A stretch of DNA of 64,000 nucleotides from assembly GCF_947253065.1 (NCBI RefSeq), contig NZ_CAMXWS010000003.1:36654-100653 (forward strand). The letters run 5' to 3'. Shown here piece after piece: positions 33,260-43,035 of this stretch (positions are counted from its first letter, which is position 1; each line of letters starts with the position of its first letter). The DNA comes from an uncultured Corynebacterium sp. (GTDB lineage Bacteria > Actinomycetota > Actinomycetes > Mycobacteriales > Mycobacteriaceae). Under the pieces are notes generated by a model. It saw only the letters and a list, made by a program, of their open reading frames with translations, had not been told where the DNA came from and made no database searches. Made by a program: the position numbers and the translations under genes.

Positions 33260-33817
33260 ATGAAGAAGTTCGGAATTGTGATCGCGGTGATCGGGGCGAT
33301 TGGTCTTGCCGCGGCGCTCATTGTTGGCATCTTCGTCAGTGGCGCGGGGCTGCGTGATGGGTTGAATGAGACGCAGTACGACATCAATGGTGGAAGTGGC
33401 CAGGTGCAGCTGGAAGCGGAAACGGAATACCGGCTCTTCCGCACCGGGGAGGCGCCAAGGAATACTTCTTGTGAGGTCACATCACCCGGCGGGGAAGTAA
33501 TGGAGCAGTCATCATCAGGGATCAGCCTGACCATTGAGAATACGGAGGGTGCGTGGTACTCGATGAGTAAGTTCACCACCCAAGAAGCCGGTGAATATGA
33601 CTTCGATTGCACCGGTGACGCCATGGTGCGCACCGCTGATTCAGCTGATGCGATCGGCAAAGGAATCTTCGGGGTGCTCGGCTCCATCTTCGGCGCGATG
33701 GGTGCTGGAACACTACTGATCGCCGGGATCATTCTGGCAGTAGTGGGGAACTACCACGAAAAACAAGCGCGACGACGTGAGCAGGCCGCGTACTGGTCAC
33801 CGCAGCAAGGCATGTAG
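33260..33817 (+). CDS. two-helix membrane protein with extracytoplasmic domain
   Basis: 185 aa. Starts MKKFGIVIAVIGAIGLAAAL (helix 1), then an external beta-rich domain of about 100 aa (YRLFRTGEAPRNTSCEVTSP to YDFDCTGDAM, with a likely disulfide), then helix 2 (Gly/Ile-rich, about 140-165) and a short basic tail. GGAGG six nt upstream of ATG 33260 decides the start over the GTG-type extension at 33188. Function unknown. Confidence 0.7.
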   Translation: MKKFGIVIAVIGAIGLAAALIVGIFVSGAGLRDGLNETQYDINGGSGQVQLEAETEYRLFRTGEAPRNTSCEVTSPGGEVMEQSSSGISLTIENTEGAWYSMSKFTTQEAGEYDFDCTGDAMVRTADSADAIGKGIFGVLGSIFGAMGAGTLLIAGIILAVVGNYHEKQARRREQAAYWSPQQGM

Positions 33818-33916
33818 CTCCAGCGGGGCACGGTCCTGAAAGCCCGGGAAGTTGATGCCAAGGAATGGCTGAGTGTAAATGGCTATAGCGCCGGCACTGA
33901 CGTAGGCTTTGGCGTG

Positions 33917-35836
33917 ATGAATATTGATGAGAACGCCGCTGAAGAACAGCAGGCGAATACCCCGGTTGAGCCGGAAGAAAATGGGAATGGGTCCGCAGAT
34001 CAAGGTGCGGAAGATGTGAAGGAAAATGGGGGCGACGGGGCGTCGGCAAGCGATGGCTTTGATGCGCTCGGCCTGCCTGATGATGTGCTGGCCGCGATCC
34101 GGAAGGTCGGCTTTGAGGAGCCGTCGCCGATTCAGGCGCAGACGATTCCGCTGCTGATGGAAGGCCGCGACGTGGTCGGCCTGGCGCAGACGGGTACGGG
34201 CAAGACCGCGGCGTTCGCGCTGCCGGTGCTGTCGCAGATTGATCGGAAGGCGCGTCACCCGCAGGCGCTTGTGCTTGCGCCGACGCGTGAGCTGGCACTG
34301 CAGGTGTCCGATTCCTTCCAGTCTTTTGCTGATCACCTGGGCGGCATTTCGGTGCTGCCGATCTACGGCGGTCAGGCATACGGCATTCAGCTGTCGGGTC
34401 TGCGCCGTGGCGCACAGATCATCGTGGGTACTCCGGGACGTGTGATTGACCACCTGGAGAAGGGCTCGCTGGATATCTCCAACCTGCGCTTCCTCGTGCT
34501 CGATGAGGCGGACGAGATGCTGAACATGGGCTTCCAGGAAGACGTTGAGCGCATCCTGGAGGACACCCCGGACGAGAAGCAGGTCGCGCTGTTTTCGGCG
34601 ACGATGCCAAATGGCATCCGCCGGATTTCGAAGCAGTACCTGGACAACCCGGCTGAAGTCACGGTCAAGTCCGAGACGCGCACGAACACGAATATCACGC
34701 AGCGCTACCTGTTCACCGCGCACCGCAACAAGCTCGATGCGATCACGCGCATCCTTGAGGTCACCGAATTCGACGGCATGATCGTTTTCGTGCGCACCAA
34801 GCACGAAACGGAAGAGGTCGCGGAGAAGCTCCGTGCGCGCGGATTCTCCGCCGCCGCGATCAATGGTGATATTGCACAGCAGCAGCGTGAGCGCACGGTT
34901 GATCAGCTTCGCGACGGGCGCTTGGACATCCTCGTCGCCACCGACGTCGCCGCGCGTGGTCTGGATGTGGAGCGCATCTCGCACGTGCTCAACTACGACA
35001 TTCCGAATGACACGGAAAGCTACGTCCACCGCATTGGCCGCACCGGTCGTGCTGGACGTACTGGTGAGGCGATCCTCTTTGTCACCCCGCGTGAGCGCCG
35101 CATGCTCCGCTCGATTGAGAAGGTCACTGGCGCGAAGATCGAAGAGATGGACCTGCCCACCGTGGACGAGGTCAATGTCTCCCGTATGGCTAAGTTCTCC
35201 GACTCGATCACCGAGTCGCTGGAAAACGACCAGATGGATCTCTTCCGTGGCCTGGTGCGCACCTACTCCGCTGACCACGATGTGCCGATGGAAGACATCG
35301 CAGCAGCGCTCGCCGCACAGACTTCTGGTGATGAGTTCCTGATGAAGGAGCCGCCGAAGGACAAGCGCGACCGCCGTGATCGTGACCGTTGGGATCGCGA
35401 TGACCGTCGTGGACGCGGCCGCGGCCGTGATGATCGTGGTGGTCGTAGCCGTTTCCACAACGACGACCCGAATTTTGATACCTACCGTCTGGACGTGGGC
35501 AAGCGTCAGCACGTCCGCCCGGGTGCGATCGTCGGTGCGCTCGCCAACGAAGGTGGCCTGACCAACCGCGACTTCGGTCGCATCACCATCGGTGGTGACT
35601 TCACGCTCGTGGAGCTGCCGAAGAACCTCGACCGGGCTGTCCTCGACCGCCTGTCGGACACGCGCATTTCCGGTCAGCTGATCAATATTCAGCGTGATCA
35701 CGGCGCACCGCCGCGCAATCGTGGCGGCCGCGGTGGTTACCGCCGGCGTGACGACGATCGCGATCGCGGCTACCGCGGTGGCCGCGGTGGGCGCGGTGGA
35801 CGTGGCGGTCGGGGCAACCGCAATTGGCGTGACTAA
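33917..35836 (+). CDS. deaD: DEAD-box ATP-dependent RNA helicase (DeaD/CsdA type)
   Basis: 639 aa. Motifs in order: Q motif (FEEPSPIQAQTIP), I (AQTGTGKT), Ia (PTRELALQ), Ib (TPGR), II (DEAD), III (SAT), V (ATDVAARGLD) and VI (HRIGRTGRAG). After the two RecA domains comes a DbpA-like RNA-binding domain (RPGAIVGALANEGGLTNRD) and a long Arg/Gly-rich tail. Such helicases remodel RNA and ribosome precursors, especially in the cold. An acidic N-terminal extension of about 45 residues is present. GTG 33914 is an alternative start. The large reverse-strand frame here is a shadow. Confidence 0.94.
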   Translation: MNIDENAAEEQQANTPVEPEENGNGSADQGAEDVKENGGDGASASDGFDALGLPDDVLAAIRKVGFEEPSPIQAQTIPLLMEGRDVVGLAQTGTGKTAAFALPVLSQIDRKARHPQALVLAPTRELALQVSDSFQSFADHLGGISVLPIYGGQAYGIQLSGLRRGAQIIVGTPGRVIDHLEKGSLDISNLRFLVLDEADEMLNMGFQEDVERILEDTPDEKQVALFSATMPNGIRRISKQYLDNPAEVTVKSETRTNTNITQRYLFTAHRNKLDAITRILEVTEFDGMIVFVRTKHETEEVAEKLRARGFSAAAINGDIAQQQRERTVDQLRDGRLDILVATDVAARGLDVERISHVLNYDIPNDTESYVHRIGRTGRAGRTGEAILFVTPRERRMLRSIEKVTGAKIEEMDLPTVDEVNVSRMAKFSDSITESLENDQMDLFRGLVRTYSADHDVPMEDIAAALAAQTSGDEFLMKEPPKDKRDRRDRDRWDRDDRRGRGRGRDDRGGRSRFHNDDPNFDTYRLDVGKRQHVRPGAIVGALANEGGLTNRDFGRITIGGDFTLVELPKNLDRAVLDRLSDTRISGQLINIQRDHGAPPRNRGGRGGYRRRDDDRDRGYRGGRGGRGGRGGRGNRNWRD

Positions 35837-35853
35837 TTTCTACGTACATTAGG

Positions 35854-35887
35854 GCCACCGACGGGGAGAGCGATTCCCGTCGGTGGC
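35854..35887 (+). terminator. deaD terminator
   Basis: Perfect 12-bp stem GCCACCGACGGG / CCCGTCGGTGGC around a 10-nt loop, followed by TTTGG. It lies 17 bp after the helicase stop. Confidence 0.8.
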
Positions 35888-35924
35888 TTTGGTGGATTAA
35901 ACGGCAAGGGACAGGGAGACAACA

Positions 35925-36914
35925 GTGCGGAGGATTAGTGCCGCTTTAGCACTCAGCATCGGTGTGGCTGGCTCTGTTTTGTTTGCTGGGCCTGATGCTG
36001 GTTTCGCGCATGCTGCTGTCCCTACCGTCGCATATCAAGGCATGCCAATTAGCGTCGAAGGCACCGGCCAACGGTGCACCATCGGCTATAACGATGCCGA
36101 GAATCGTCGCAGCTTCACCGCTGCACACTGTGGTGCTGATGGTGCACGCGTCCGCCTGGTTGATCCTGCTGATTTCAGGCAGCGCTCTGGGTATGTGGGC
36201 ACTCTTCGTCTCTCCCCGGAATATGCCGGCATGCGTGGCCCGAATGACTGGGCTGTCATCGAATGGGATGAGGGCATCACCATCGCACCAAATAACTATT
36301 CCGGTGACACTTTGATCCATCCCGATGAGATTCGTCCCGGCGATCAGATCTGCTACCACGGCTCGACCACGCACAAGGGAAACCGCGAATCCAACTGTGG
36401 TGAAGCCGTGATCACGTTTGGTCATGAGGCCTATGCCATTGGTGTTTCCGGTCAGCCGGGTGATTCCGGCGGGCCGGTCTTCATTCCGGGGCGTGGCCTG
36501 GTCGGTGTTGTCTCCGGACACGTCACGCCGACACTGAACCTACCCGGCTTCCAGGGGGTGAAAGCCCGCTTCCTGCGCGCGACCTTCCCGCAAGACGGTC
36601 CTGCTGATGCCGTGAGCCAGTTCCACCGCTGGGCGGTCACCGGCTATTTGCGCGATCAAAGCAACCCCGGCGTCGTGCCACTTCTGCACACCATCGATCG
36701 CGCCTCCACCGGACAGTCTGGCCCGACTGCGGAGCCATACAAGAACTATCCCGGCAAGGCGGCCGATCCCGGTGCCACTGACAATGATGATGCACAGCAA
36801 GACCACGGGAGCAGCCAGAGCTCAGCGACGTCCCCTGGCGCGATCCTCGCCTATGTTCTGATGGTCATTGTCGCTGCAGTGCCGCTGGTAGGGCAGGTCC
36901 TCGGGTTCTTCTAA
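35925..36914 (+). CDS. secreted chymotrypsin-like serine protease with C-terminal anchor
   Basis: 329 aa. Sec signal peptide (MRRISAALALSIGVAGSVLF, cleavage probably after AHA). The S1 catalytic triad is visible: His in TAAHCG, Asp in NDWAVIEW, Ser in GQPGDSGGPVF. Two Cys pairs may form disulfides. After the protease domain a Pro/Gln/Ser-rich spacer (about 265-300) leads to a hydrophobic helix (ILAYVLMVIVAAVPLVGQVL), which could keep it in the membrane. It is a single-gene unit between terminators. Its targets are unknown. Confidence 0.85.
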   Translation: MRRISAALALSIGVAGSVLFAGPDAGFAHAAVPTVAYQGMPISVEGTGQRCTIGYNDAENRRSFTAAHCGADGARVRLVDPADFRQRSGYVGTLRLSPEYAGMRGPNDWAVIEWDEGITIAPNNYSGDTLIHPDEIRPGDQICYHGSTTHKGNRESNCGEAVITFGHEAYAIGVSGQPGDSGGPVFIPGRGLVGVVSGHVTPTLNLPGFQGVKARFLRATFPQDGPADAVSQFHRWAVTGYLRDQSNPGVVPLLHTIDRASTGQSGPTAEPYKNYPGKAADPGATDNDDAQQDHGSSQSSATSPGAILAYVLMVIVAAVPLVGQVLGFF

Positions 36915-36925
36915 AACCAAAAATC

Positions 36926-36966
36926 CCCCCTTGACCAACCCGACGAACCGGAAGGCGAAGGAGGGG
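36926..36966 (-). terminator. probable terminator between convergent genes
   Basis: CCCCCTT (36926-36932) and AAGGAGGGG (36958-36966) can pair. On the minus strand the hairpin is followed by GATTTTTGGTTTT, so it serves the membrane gene ending at 36981. Confidence 0.5.
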
Positions 36967-36980
36967 AAGTAGTCCTGTGT

Positions 36981-37463
36981 TTAGACCGGAGTCGGCAGGA
37001 ACATCAGGATCAGAACCAGGAACCACAGCAGGCAGAAGATGCCGCCGCCGGCAGCGGCCTTGACGCGGGCGGAGTCAAAGTTATTGGTCACATCGCGCGG
37101 GTCCGCATCAGCAGGGGACAGGGCGCCCAGGCTGCCCATGATCTTGCGCTGCTGCGGAATGACCATTGCGAACAGGAAAGCCCATGCCAGAACGCTAAGC
37201 ACGATCGCGGTGTGCATCCAGTAATTAGCCTTATGGGTCTCCCAATCGAAGGCGAGCAGTGCACCGCCGAGCAGCGGGACCAGCATGGAGATCAGACCGT
37301 AGGTGGTGGAGGAGCGGTGCAGGAAAGATGCGCGACCGACAGCCTCTTCCGAACCGGACTGGGCCTGCTGAGCGGCCTTGGGGAACGCGGACACGGCAAC
37401 CGTTACCGGGCCGATAAGCAGAATCGCGGCGGCAACGTGCAGGAAAAGCATGAATGAAGTCAT
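36981..37463 (-). CDS. four-helix membrane protein (DUF2269-like), unknown
   Basis: 160 aa, four membrane helices (FMLFLHVAAAILLIGPVTVAV at the start; GLISMLVPLLGGALLAF; IVLSVLAWAFLFAMVIP; GIFCLLWFLVLILMFLP at the end). The first helix with a His resembles DUF2269-type proteins. AAGGA six nt before the ATG. Only 6 bp separate it from the stop of the upstream secreted nuclease gene, so the two are co-transcribed. Confidence 0.7.
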   Translation of the reverse strand: MTSFMLFLHVAAAILLIGPVTVAVSAFPKAAQQAQSGSEEAVGRASFLHRSSTTYGLISMLVPLLGGALLAFDWETHKANYWMHTAIVLSVLAWAFLFAMVIPQQRKIMGSLGALSPADADPRDVTNNFDSARVKAAAGGGIFCLLWFLVLILMFLPTPV

Positions 37464-37469
37464 GGGTCC

Positions 37470-38123
37470 TTACTCTACGGAAAACACTGGAATTGTCCCA
37501 TCTGGGGAGTGCCCGCTGATCAAACCACGAATGCCCGAACATTGTCGACGCATCGCGCGCACATCAGGTTTGGGCAGCGCAAGCCCATATTTTCTGGCCA
37601 CCTCTCCGATTCTTTGGGCATAGGCGCAGCGTGCCGACGCATCCATTGGCACCCACTCGCTGGGCAAGGCATCTGATTTGGATTGGTTAGCGGCCCGTGA
37701 GGTAACCACAAGGTTCAACGGATCGTTGGCAAAAGCGAGACGCTTCTTATCCGGCCAGCGGAATGCCCCGATATCCCAGGCGGCGCGGAGGGGAATGACA
37801 TGGTCGATTTCAACATCGTCGGGTTGAAGGAGCTCGCCGGTGTATGGGTCAGTGAAAGGCGTGACCGTGTTCATGTCCCACTGGCGGTAGGGCACAGCGC
37901 AGGAGTCGACCTGCCATGCGTCTGCCATGACGGCCTCACGCGTCGTGCAGCCGCTGCGGTGGGTGGCCCAACCAGCGCCGAAGACACTGCGTTCGTATCC
38001 GAGGACGGTGTGGCGGGGGTGGGGGCTTGAGGGGACGTCGATAAGCGAATGCGGAGTGGGGAACGGGACGACCGCGATGGTGGCGATGATGAGGGCGCAG
38101 AGATACGCGCGGAATGGTGTCAT
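37470..38123 (-). CDS. secreted HNH (DUF1524/GmrSD-like) nuclease
   Basis: 217 aa. N-terminal signal anchor (AYLCALIIATIAVVPF), then an extracellular domain. The HNH core is VEIDHVIPLRAAWDIGA, followed by NDPLNLVVTSRAANQSKSD and the helix MDASARCAYAQRI, which is the usual order in this secreted family with paired cysteines (SGCTT, DSCAV, RCAY, RQCSG). Such proteins degrade external DNA. One CGTCGATAAGC copy (38036) encodes LID near the signal segment. It lies in one unit with the DUF2269-like gene. Confidence 0.8.
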   Translation of the reverse strand: MTPFRAYLCALIIATIAVVPFPTPHSLIDVPSSPHPRHTVLGYERSVFGAGWATHRSGCTTREAVMADAWQVDSCAVPYRQWDMNTVTPFTDPYTGELLQPDDVEIDHVIPLRAAWDIGAFRWPDKKRLAFANDPLNLVVTSRAANQSKSDALPSEWVPMDASARCAYAQRIGEVARKYGLALPKPDVRAMRRQCSGIRGLISGHSPDGTIPVFSVE

Positions 38124-38191
38124 GCCTTATTGGACTGCGGCGGGGCGTGTAGCGGTTCCACATCGCATAGTGCAGCCGAAAGAGACACAAA

Positions 38192-38220
38192 AACGCACCG
38201 CGGTAATCAAGCGGTGCGTT
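38192..38220 (-). terminator. putP terminator
   Basis: AACGCACCGC / GCGGTGCGTT hairpin. On the minus strand it is followed by TTTGTGTCTCTTT. It lies 20 bp past the putP stop. Confidence 0.8.
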
Positions 38221-38240
38221 TGTTGTGAGCTAGAGGAGTT

Positions 38241-39800
38241 CTAGCGCTGGGTGCTCTCCAGTGCGTCGTCGAAGCTCTGCTCCGGGTGGGTCATGGCGTA
38301 GTCGAAGACCTGGCCGGCGCGGTCGAATTCGGCTTCGGCCTCGGCGTTCGGCTTGGTAGCCAGGGAGACACCCACCATGGCGATGGTGGCGAACAGCACG
38401 CCCGGGACCATCTCGTAGATGAGCTCGGAGGTGGCGGGGACGTAGCCCCACACCATCACAGTCACTGCGCCGACGATCATGCCGGCCATCGCGCCCTGGG
38501 CGGTCAGGCGACGCCAGAACAGGGAGGCGACGACGACCGGGCCGAATGCGGAACCAAAGCCAGCCCATGCGAAGCCGACGAGGCCAAGGATGGTGTCGGA
38601 CGGGTTGAGCGCCATGAGGATGGCGATGATGGCGACGAGCACGACCATGCCGCGGGAAGCGATCAGCAAACCGTTGCCGGTCAGTTCCTTCTTGGTCAGG
38701 CCGCGGAAGAGGTCCTCGATCAGTGCGGAAGACGTGACCAGCAGCTGGGAAGACATGGTGGACATGATGGCCGCGAGAACAGCGGTGAGAACCAGGCCAG
38801 CGAACAGCGGGTGGAACAGAACATAGGTCATGTCCAGGAAGATCGTCTCAAAGCCCTTGCGGTCGGTGACGGAGTGCTGGGTCTGGCCGAAGAAGCTCGT
38901 GCCGACGATGGCGGTGAAGACAGCGCCGACGTAGCAGACACCAACCCAGATCAGGCCGGAATTACGGCCGGAGCGTGCCTCAGACGGGCTGCGCAGCGCC
39001 ATGAAGCGGGTGACAATGTGCGGCTGGCCCATGTAGCCGAAGCCCCAAGCCAAGTTGCCGATGATGGTGGCGGCAGAAACACCGGCGAAGAAGTTGAAGA
39101 ATGTCGGATTGCCATTCTCATGTGGCCCGTAGGGGTTATCCAGCGGGTAGGAGAAGACATCGCCGGCATTGTCGATGGCGAACAGCGCCATGATCGGGAC
39201 GATGATCAAGGCGGCGAACATCAGTAGACCCTGCGCAACGTCAGTGTAGGACACTGCGAAAAAGCCGCCGACGAAGGTGTAGACGACGGTGATGGCACCG
39301 ACGATCAGCATGCCCCACACGTACTCGCCCTTGAAGGTGGATTCGAAGTAGCGTCCGCCGGCGACCATGCCGGAGGAGACGTAGAAGGTGAAGAAGAAGA
39401 TGATGATCAATGCGGCGATCACGCGCAGCGCACGGGTTTGATCGTGCGTGCGGTTTTCAAAGAAGCTCGGCAGGGTGATCGAGTTATTGGCCACCTCCGA
39501 GTAGGCGCGCAGGCGTGGGGCGACCCACTGCCAGTTCGCCCAGGAGCCCAGGAACAGGCCGATGACGATCCACAGTTCGCTCATGCCGGAGACGAACAGC
39601 GCGCCGGGCAGGCCCATCAGTAGCCAGCCGGACATATCTGACGCGCCGGCGGAAATGCCTGCGACGAAGGCAGGCAGGTCACGTCCGCCGATGACGTAGT
39701 CGCCGTATTTAGTGGTTTTGCGCCATCCGTAATAACCGATGGCGAGCATCAATCCGAAGTAGATGACCACCGCGATGATCATCCAAGTGCTCTCGGACAT
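38241..39800 (-). CDS. putP: sodium/proline symporter
   Basis: 519-aa solute:sodium symporter (SSS) with about thirteen helices. It starts MSESTWMIIAVVIYFGLML, with YGDYVIGGRDLPAFVAGISAGASDMSGWLLMGLPG, the segment of PutP that binds Na+ and proline (split here: first helix Asp and the SDMSGW motif). NLAWGFGYMGQPHI is the SSS signature. It takes up proline as nutrient or osmoprotectant. AAGGAG precedes the ATG by 7 nt. C. glutamicum has putP at the same place before the SNF2 gene. Confidence 0.93.
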   Translation of the reverse strand: MSESTWMIIAVVIYFGLMLAIGYYGWRKTTKYGDYVIGGRDLPAFVAGISAGASDMSGWLLMGLPGALFVSGMSELWIVIGLFLGSWANWQWVAPRLRAYSEVANNSITLPSFFENRTHDQTRALRVIAALIIIFFFTFYVSSGMVAGGRYFESTFKGEYVWGMLIVGAITVVYTFVGGFFAVSYTDVAQGLLMFAALIIVPIMALFAIDNAGDVFSYPLDNPYGPHENGNPTFFNFFAGVSAATIIGNLAWGFGYMGQPHIVTRFMALRSPSEARSGRNSGLIWVGVCYVGAVFTAIVGTSFFGQTQHSVTDRKGFETIFLDMTYVLFHPLFAGLVLTAVLAAIMSTMSSQLLVTSSALIEDLFRGLTKKELTGNGLLIASRGMVVLVAIIAILMALNPSDTILGLVGFAWAGFGSAFGPVVVASLFWRRLTAQGAMAGMIVGAVTVMVWGYVPATSELIYEMVPGVLFATIAMVGVSLATKPNAEAEAEFDRAGQVFDYAMTHPEQSFDDALESTQR

Positions 39801-39954
39801 GAAGTCTCCTTTTCATGTTCTTACGGCCCCGTAGCTTTCAAGGCACGTGGTTGTCAGAAGCAACGGCCAGAATAACGTACGGCCATTCACAGGGTGTGGA
39901 TATCTAGTTATAGGTTCTGTGGTGCGTTTCGCCGTCGGTGGTACAAAAGAGGTT

Positions 39955-42900
39955 ATGCCTAAATTCCTTCTGCACGGCCTGTGGCTGCCCGCCTCAGGTC
40001 TCAACCTGTGGGTTGAGCGTGTAGATGGGCACAAGATTTTGATGCCTTCGCAGGTTCCTGCGGGCACGTTCCCGCCGATGGTGGAGAACATGCTGCAGGA
40101 TTCGCAGTTCCGTCGCCGCGGGGCGATCACGCTGCAGACTCCGAAGGGCAAGCAGGTGCAGTTGCGTGCTCCGACGGCAGCATTTTCGCCGGAGGAAACG
40201 GTGGCTTTTTTGAGCCAGGTTTCGCTTCTCGACGATGCGTCGCCCGCCGCCACCACCGCTCAACGCCAGTCGATCGCACCGGATCTGTACTGGATCATTC
40301 GCCTCTATGTGGGCCTGACTCGGTTTGTGCGTGCGGGCAGGGTGAGCATTCGTGTGCGTCCATCCGATGGTGCCTGGTACCCGGAGTGGCAATTGGGCAC
40401 GGGCCTGGAAGAGCGTGGCTGGTTGGCATCGATGATTGCGGCCGCGCCGGGAGTGATTACGGCGAATAACGTGAACCTGGGCGAGGATGTGGCCACGACA
40501 TTGGTGCACTGGATTGCTAGTGCACACCTGTCGCATTTGAAGGACCAGACGCGGGCATACCCGTGGCATGATTTTTCGGACGCACTGCTGAATTCTCAGC
40601 CTTTGCGCCGTGGCGGTTCGAGTGTGTCGAAGCAGATCGCGCATTGGAATGGCTCGATCACTGCAGTGAATGTGCAGTTGGTCTTCATCGTCGAGGAGCC
40701 AACGGATCCGGTGCAGCAGGCGCACGAGAATGATTCAGCCGGTGCGATGCTCAGTGAGCTCGCCGATATCACTGCCACCAGTACTGGCACGGATACGAAT
40801 GCCTCGATGGATCCGGCGAAGGTGCAGTGGCCGGTGCGTGCCCAGGTGCGTGCGGGTACGGATGCGCCGCGGCCGATTCATCTTGATGAGGTCGATGTGG
40901 CCACGTTGTCCAGTTTGCGTGATCAGCTGCGCCGCGCGGTTGAGGTCACTGGCTTGGTGGATCCGGAGAAGCATCCGCGCATGCCTTTTACCCCGATGAC
41001 GGACAGGGACGGGGATTGGGATGCGTACTTGAGCACGGATGAGCTGATGGAGCTCGTGGCCAAGGATGCGACGCGGCTGCAGATGAAGGGCATCACAGTG
41101 ATGCTGCCGCGCTCCTGGCAGCGCATGGAGACTACGGCGAAGCTCAAGGTCAGCGCCAATGATGATGACGGTGCTGATGCCGCGACGACGCGTCGTTTCG
41201 GCGTGGATCAGCTGATTTCTTATGACTGGTCACTCTCTGTCGGGGATACGGAGCTAACGGCAGAAGAAATGCGCCAGCTGGTCAATTCCAAGTCAGGGCT
41301 GATCCAGCTGCGTGGCCAGTGGGTGATGGCGGATTCGCAGTCTCTGGCGAGGTCACGCAAATACATCGAGTCCTTGTCGGAGAAGGAAGTCGAAGAGGGC
41401 GTCATCACTGCCGAGGAGCTGCGCCAGCTGGCGTTGGAGTCTGCGGCGGAGGCTGAAGGCGGCGCGCTGGAGATCGCCGGTGATGTGGATTCACCGGCGT
41501 GGATGGACACTTTGATTGGCGGGACCGACCGCCCGGCCCCGGACCGTCAGCCGATTCCGGATACGGTGACTGCGGAGCTGCGTGATTATCAGCGCCGTGG
41601 TGTGGATTGGCTGTATTTCATGTCGCGGAACCAGCTCGGTGCGGTGCTCGCCGATGACATGGGGCTGGGCAAGACGTTGCAGCTGCTCACGCTTCTGGCC
41701 ATCGAGGCGGAGAATAAGGAGAAGACGGGTCCCACGTTGGTTGTCGCACCGACTTCTGTGGTGGGCAACTGGGCACGCGAGGCGCAGCGCTTCGTGCCCA
41801 ACATGCGGGTTGGTGTTCACCATGGGCAAGGGCGTCTCAAAGGCGATGCGCTGGTCGAGGAGATCGGGCAGTTGGATCTGCTGATCACCTCCTACGGCGT
41901 GGTCACCCGGGATTACAAGCAATTGGGGCTCATTGAATGGGACCATGTGGTGCTTGATGAGGCGCAGGCAATCAAGAATGCGTCGACGCGGGCGTCGCAA
42001 AGCGTGCGTGCAATTGATGCGCGCCACCGCATCGCGCTGACGGGTACTCCTGTGGAGAATCGTCTGGCGGAGCTGCGCAGCCTCCTTGATTTCGTGAACC
42101 CCGGCATTTTGGGGACGCAGAGCTTCTTCCGCAATCACTTCGCCAAAATCATTGAGACGCGACGTGATGAGCAGCTGGCTGATGAGATGCAGGATCGCCT
42201 CCAGCGTCTTACCGCGCCATTTGTGTTGCGCAGGTTGAAGACGGATCCGACGATTATTTCGGACCTGCCGGAGAAAAGCGAGCAAGTGGTCACCGTAGAT
42301 ATGACGGATGAGCAGGCCGCGCTGTACACCGCGCTCGTGGAATCGATGAAAAAGGAGCTGGAGAAGCGCACAGGTATGTCGCGCAAGGGGCTCGTGCTTT
42401 CCACGATCACGCGCATCAAACAGATCTGTAACCACCCCGCGCACTTCCTCGGCGATGGGTCTGCGGTGACCATCAAGGGCAAGCACCGCTCCGGCAAGGT
42501 GGCAAAGCTTTTGCAGCTTATCGACGAAGCCGTGGCCACCGACCAGCGCGTCCTCGTTTTCACTCAGTACAAGGCTTTCGGCGATATTCTCCAGCCGTAT
42601 TTGAGCGACCGGCTGGGCCAGGACATTCCGTTCCTGCATGGCGGAGTGTCCAAAACTGCGCGTGATGCGATGGTGGATGAATTCCAAAATCCGAATGGTC
42701 CGCGCGCCATGATTCTGTCGCTGCGTGCCGGCGGCACGGGCCTGAACCTGACTGCGGCATCGATGGTGATCCACATGGATCGGTGGTGGAACCCCGCGGT
42801 GGAGAACCAGGCCACTGACCGTGCGTACCGCATCGGGCAGGCCAAGAATGTTCAGGTGTACAAGATGATCACCCGCGGGACGATGGAGGAGTCCATCCAA

Positions 42901-43020
42901 GACATTCTGGACGGCAAGCTCCAGCTCGCCGGCGCAGTGGTCGGTGAAGGCGAAGGCTGGATCACCGAGCTGGACACCGATGATCTGACCACGCTGATGA
43001 GCTACCGGACGAGCGAGTAG
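39955..43020 (+). CDS. SNF2-family DNA helicase/translocase
   Basis: 1021 aa. The N-terminal half is the bacterial SNF2-associated domain (PF12419-like; STDELMELVAKDATRLQMKGI). The helicase core follows: ADDMGLGKTLQ (Walker A, about residue 565), VVAPTSVVGNW, DEAQAIKN (about 666), LTGTPVENRL, and the second lobe with LSLRAGGTGLNLT and QATDRAYRIGQ. It translocates on dsDNA and remodels bound proteins. ATG 39955 has AAAGAGG at 8 nt, preferred to the extension to 39847. It is paired with a SWIM-domain gene 15 bp downstream. Confidence 0.9.
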   Translation: MPKFLLHGLWLPASGLNLWVERVDGHKILMPSQVPAGTFPPMVENMLQDSQFRRRGAITLQTPKGKQVQLRAPTAAFSPEETVAFLSQVSLLDDASPAATTAQRQSIAPDLYWIIRLYVGLTRFVRAGRVSIRVRPSDGAWYPEWQLGTGLEERGWLASMIAAAPGVITANNVNLGEDVATTLVHWIASAHLSHLKDQTRAYPWHDFSDALLNSQPLRRGGSSVSKQIAHWNGSITAVNVQLVFIVEEPTDPVQQAHENDSAGAMLSELADITATSTGTDTNASMDPAKVQWPVRAQVRAGTDAPRPIHLDEVDVATLSSLRDQLRRAVEVTGLVDPEKHPRMPFTPMTDRDGDWDAYLSTDELMELVAKDATRLQMKGITVMLPRSWQRMETTAKLKVSANDDDGADAATTRRFGVDQLISYDWSLSVGDTELTAEEMRQLVNSKSGLIQLRGQWVMADSQSLARSRKYIESLSEKEVEEGVITAEELRQLALESAAEAEGGALEIAGDVDSPAWMDTLIGGTDRPAPDRQPIPDTVTAELRDYQRRGVDWLYFMSRNQLGAVLADDMGLGKTLQLLTLLAIEAENKEKTGPTLVVAPTSVVGNWAREAQRFVPNMRVGVHHGQGRLKGDALVEEIGQLDLLITSYGVVTRDYKQLGLIEWDHVVLDEAQAIKNASTRASQSVRAIDARHRIALTGTPVENRLAELRSLLDFVNPGILGTQSFFRNHFAKIIETRRDEQLADEMQDRLQRLTAPFVLRRLKTDPTIISDLPEKSEQVVTVDMTDEQAALYTALVESMKKELEKRTGMSRKGLVLSTITRIKQICNHPAHFLGDGSAVTIKGKHRSGKVAKLLQLIDEAVATDQRVLVFTQYKAFGDILQPYLSDRLGQDIPFLHGGVSKTARDAMVDEFQNPNGPRAMILSLRAGGTGLNLTAASMVIHMDRWWNPAVENQATDRAYRIGQAKNVQVYKMITRGTMEESIQDILDGKLQLAGAVVGEGEGWITELDTDDLTTLMSYRTSE

Positions 43021-43035
43021 GAGGGAGGAGCACGC

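Noticed and set aside
33797..35701. 634-codon minus-strand ORF opposite the DEAD-box helicase
   Set aside because: It mirrors the codons of a gene with every helicase motif intact. The product has no recognisable domain.
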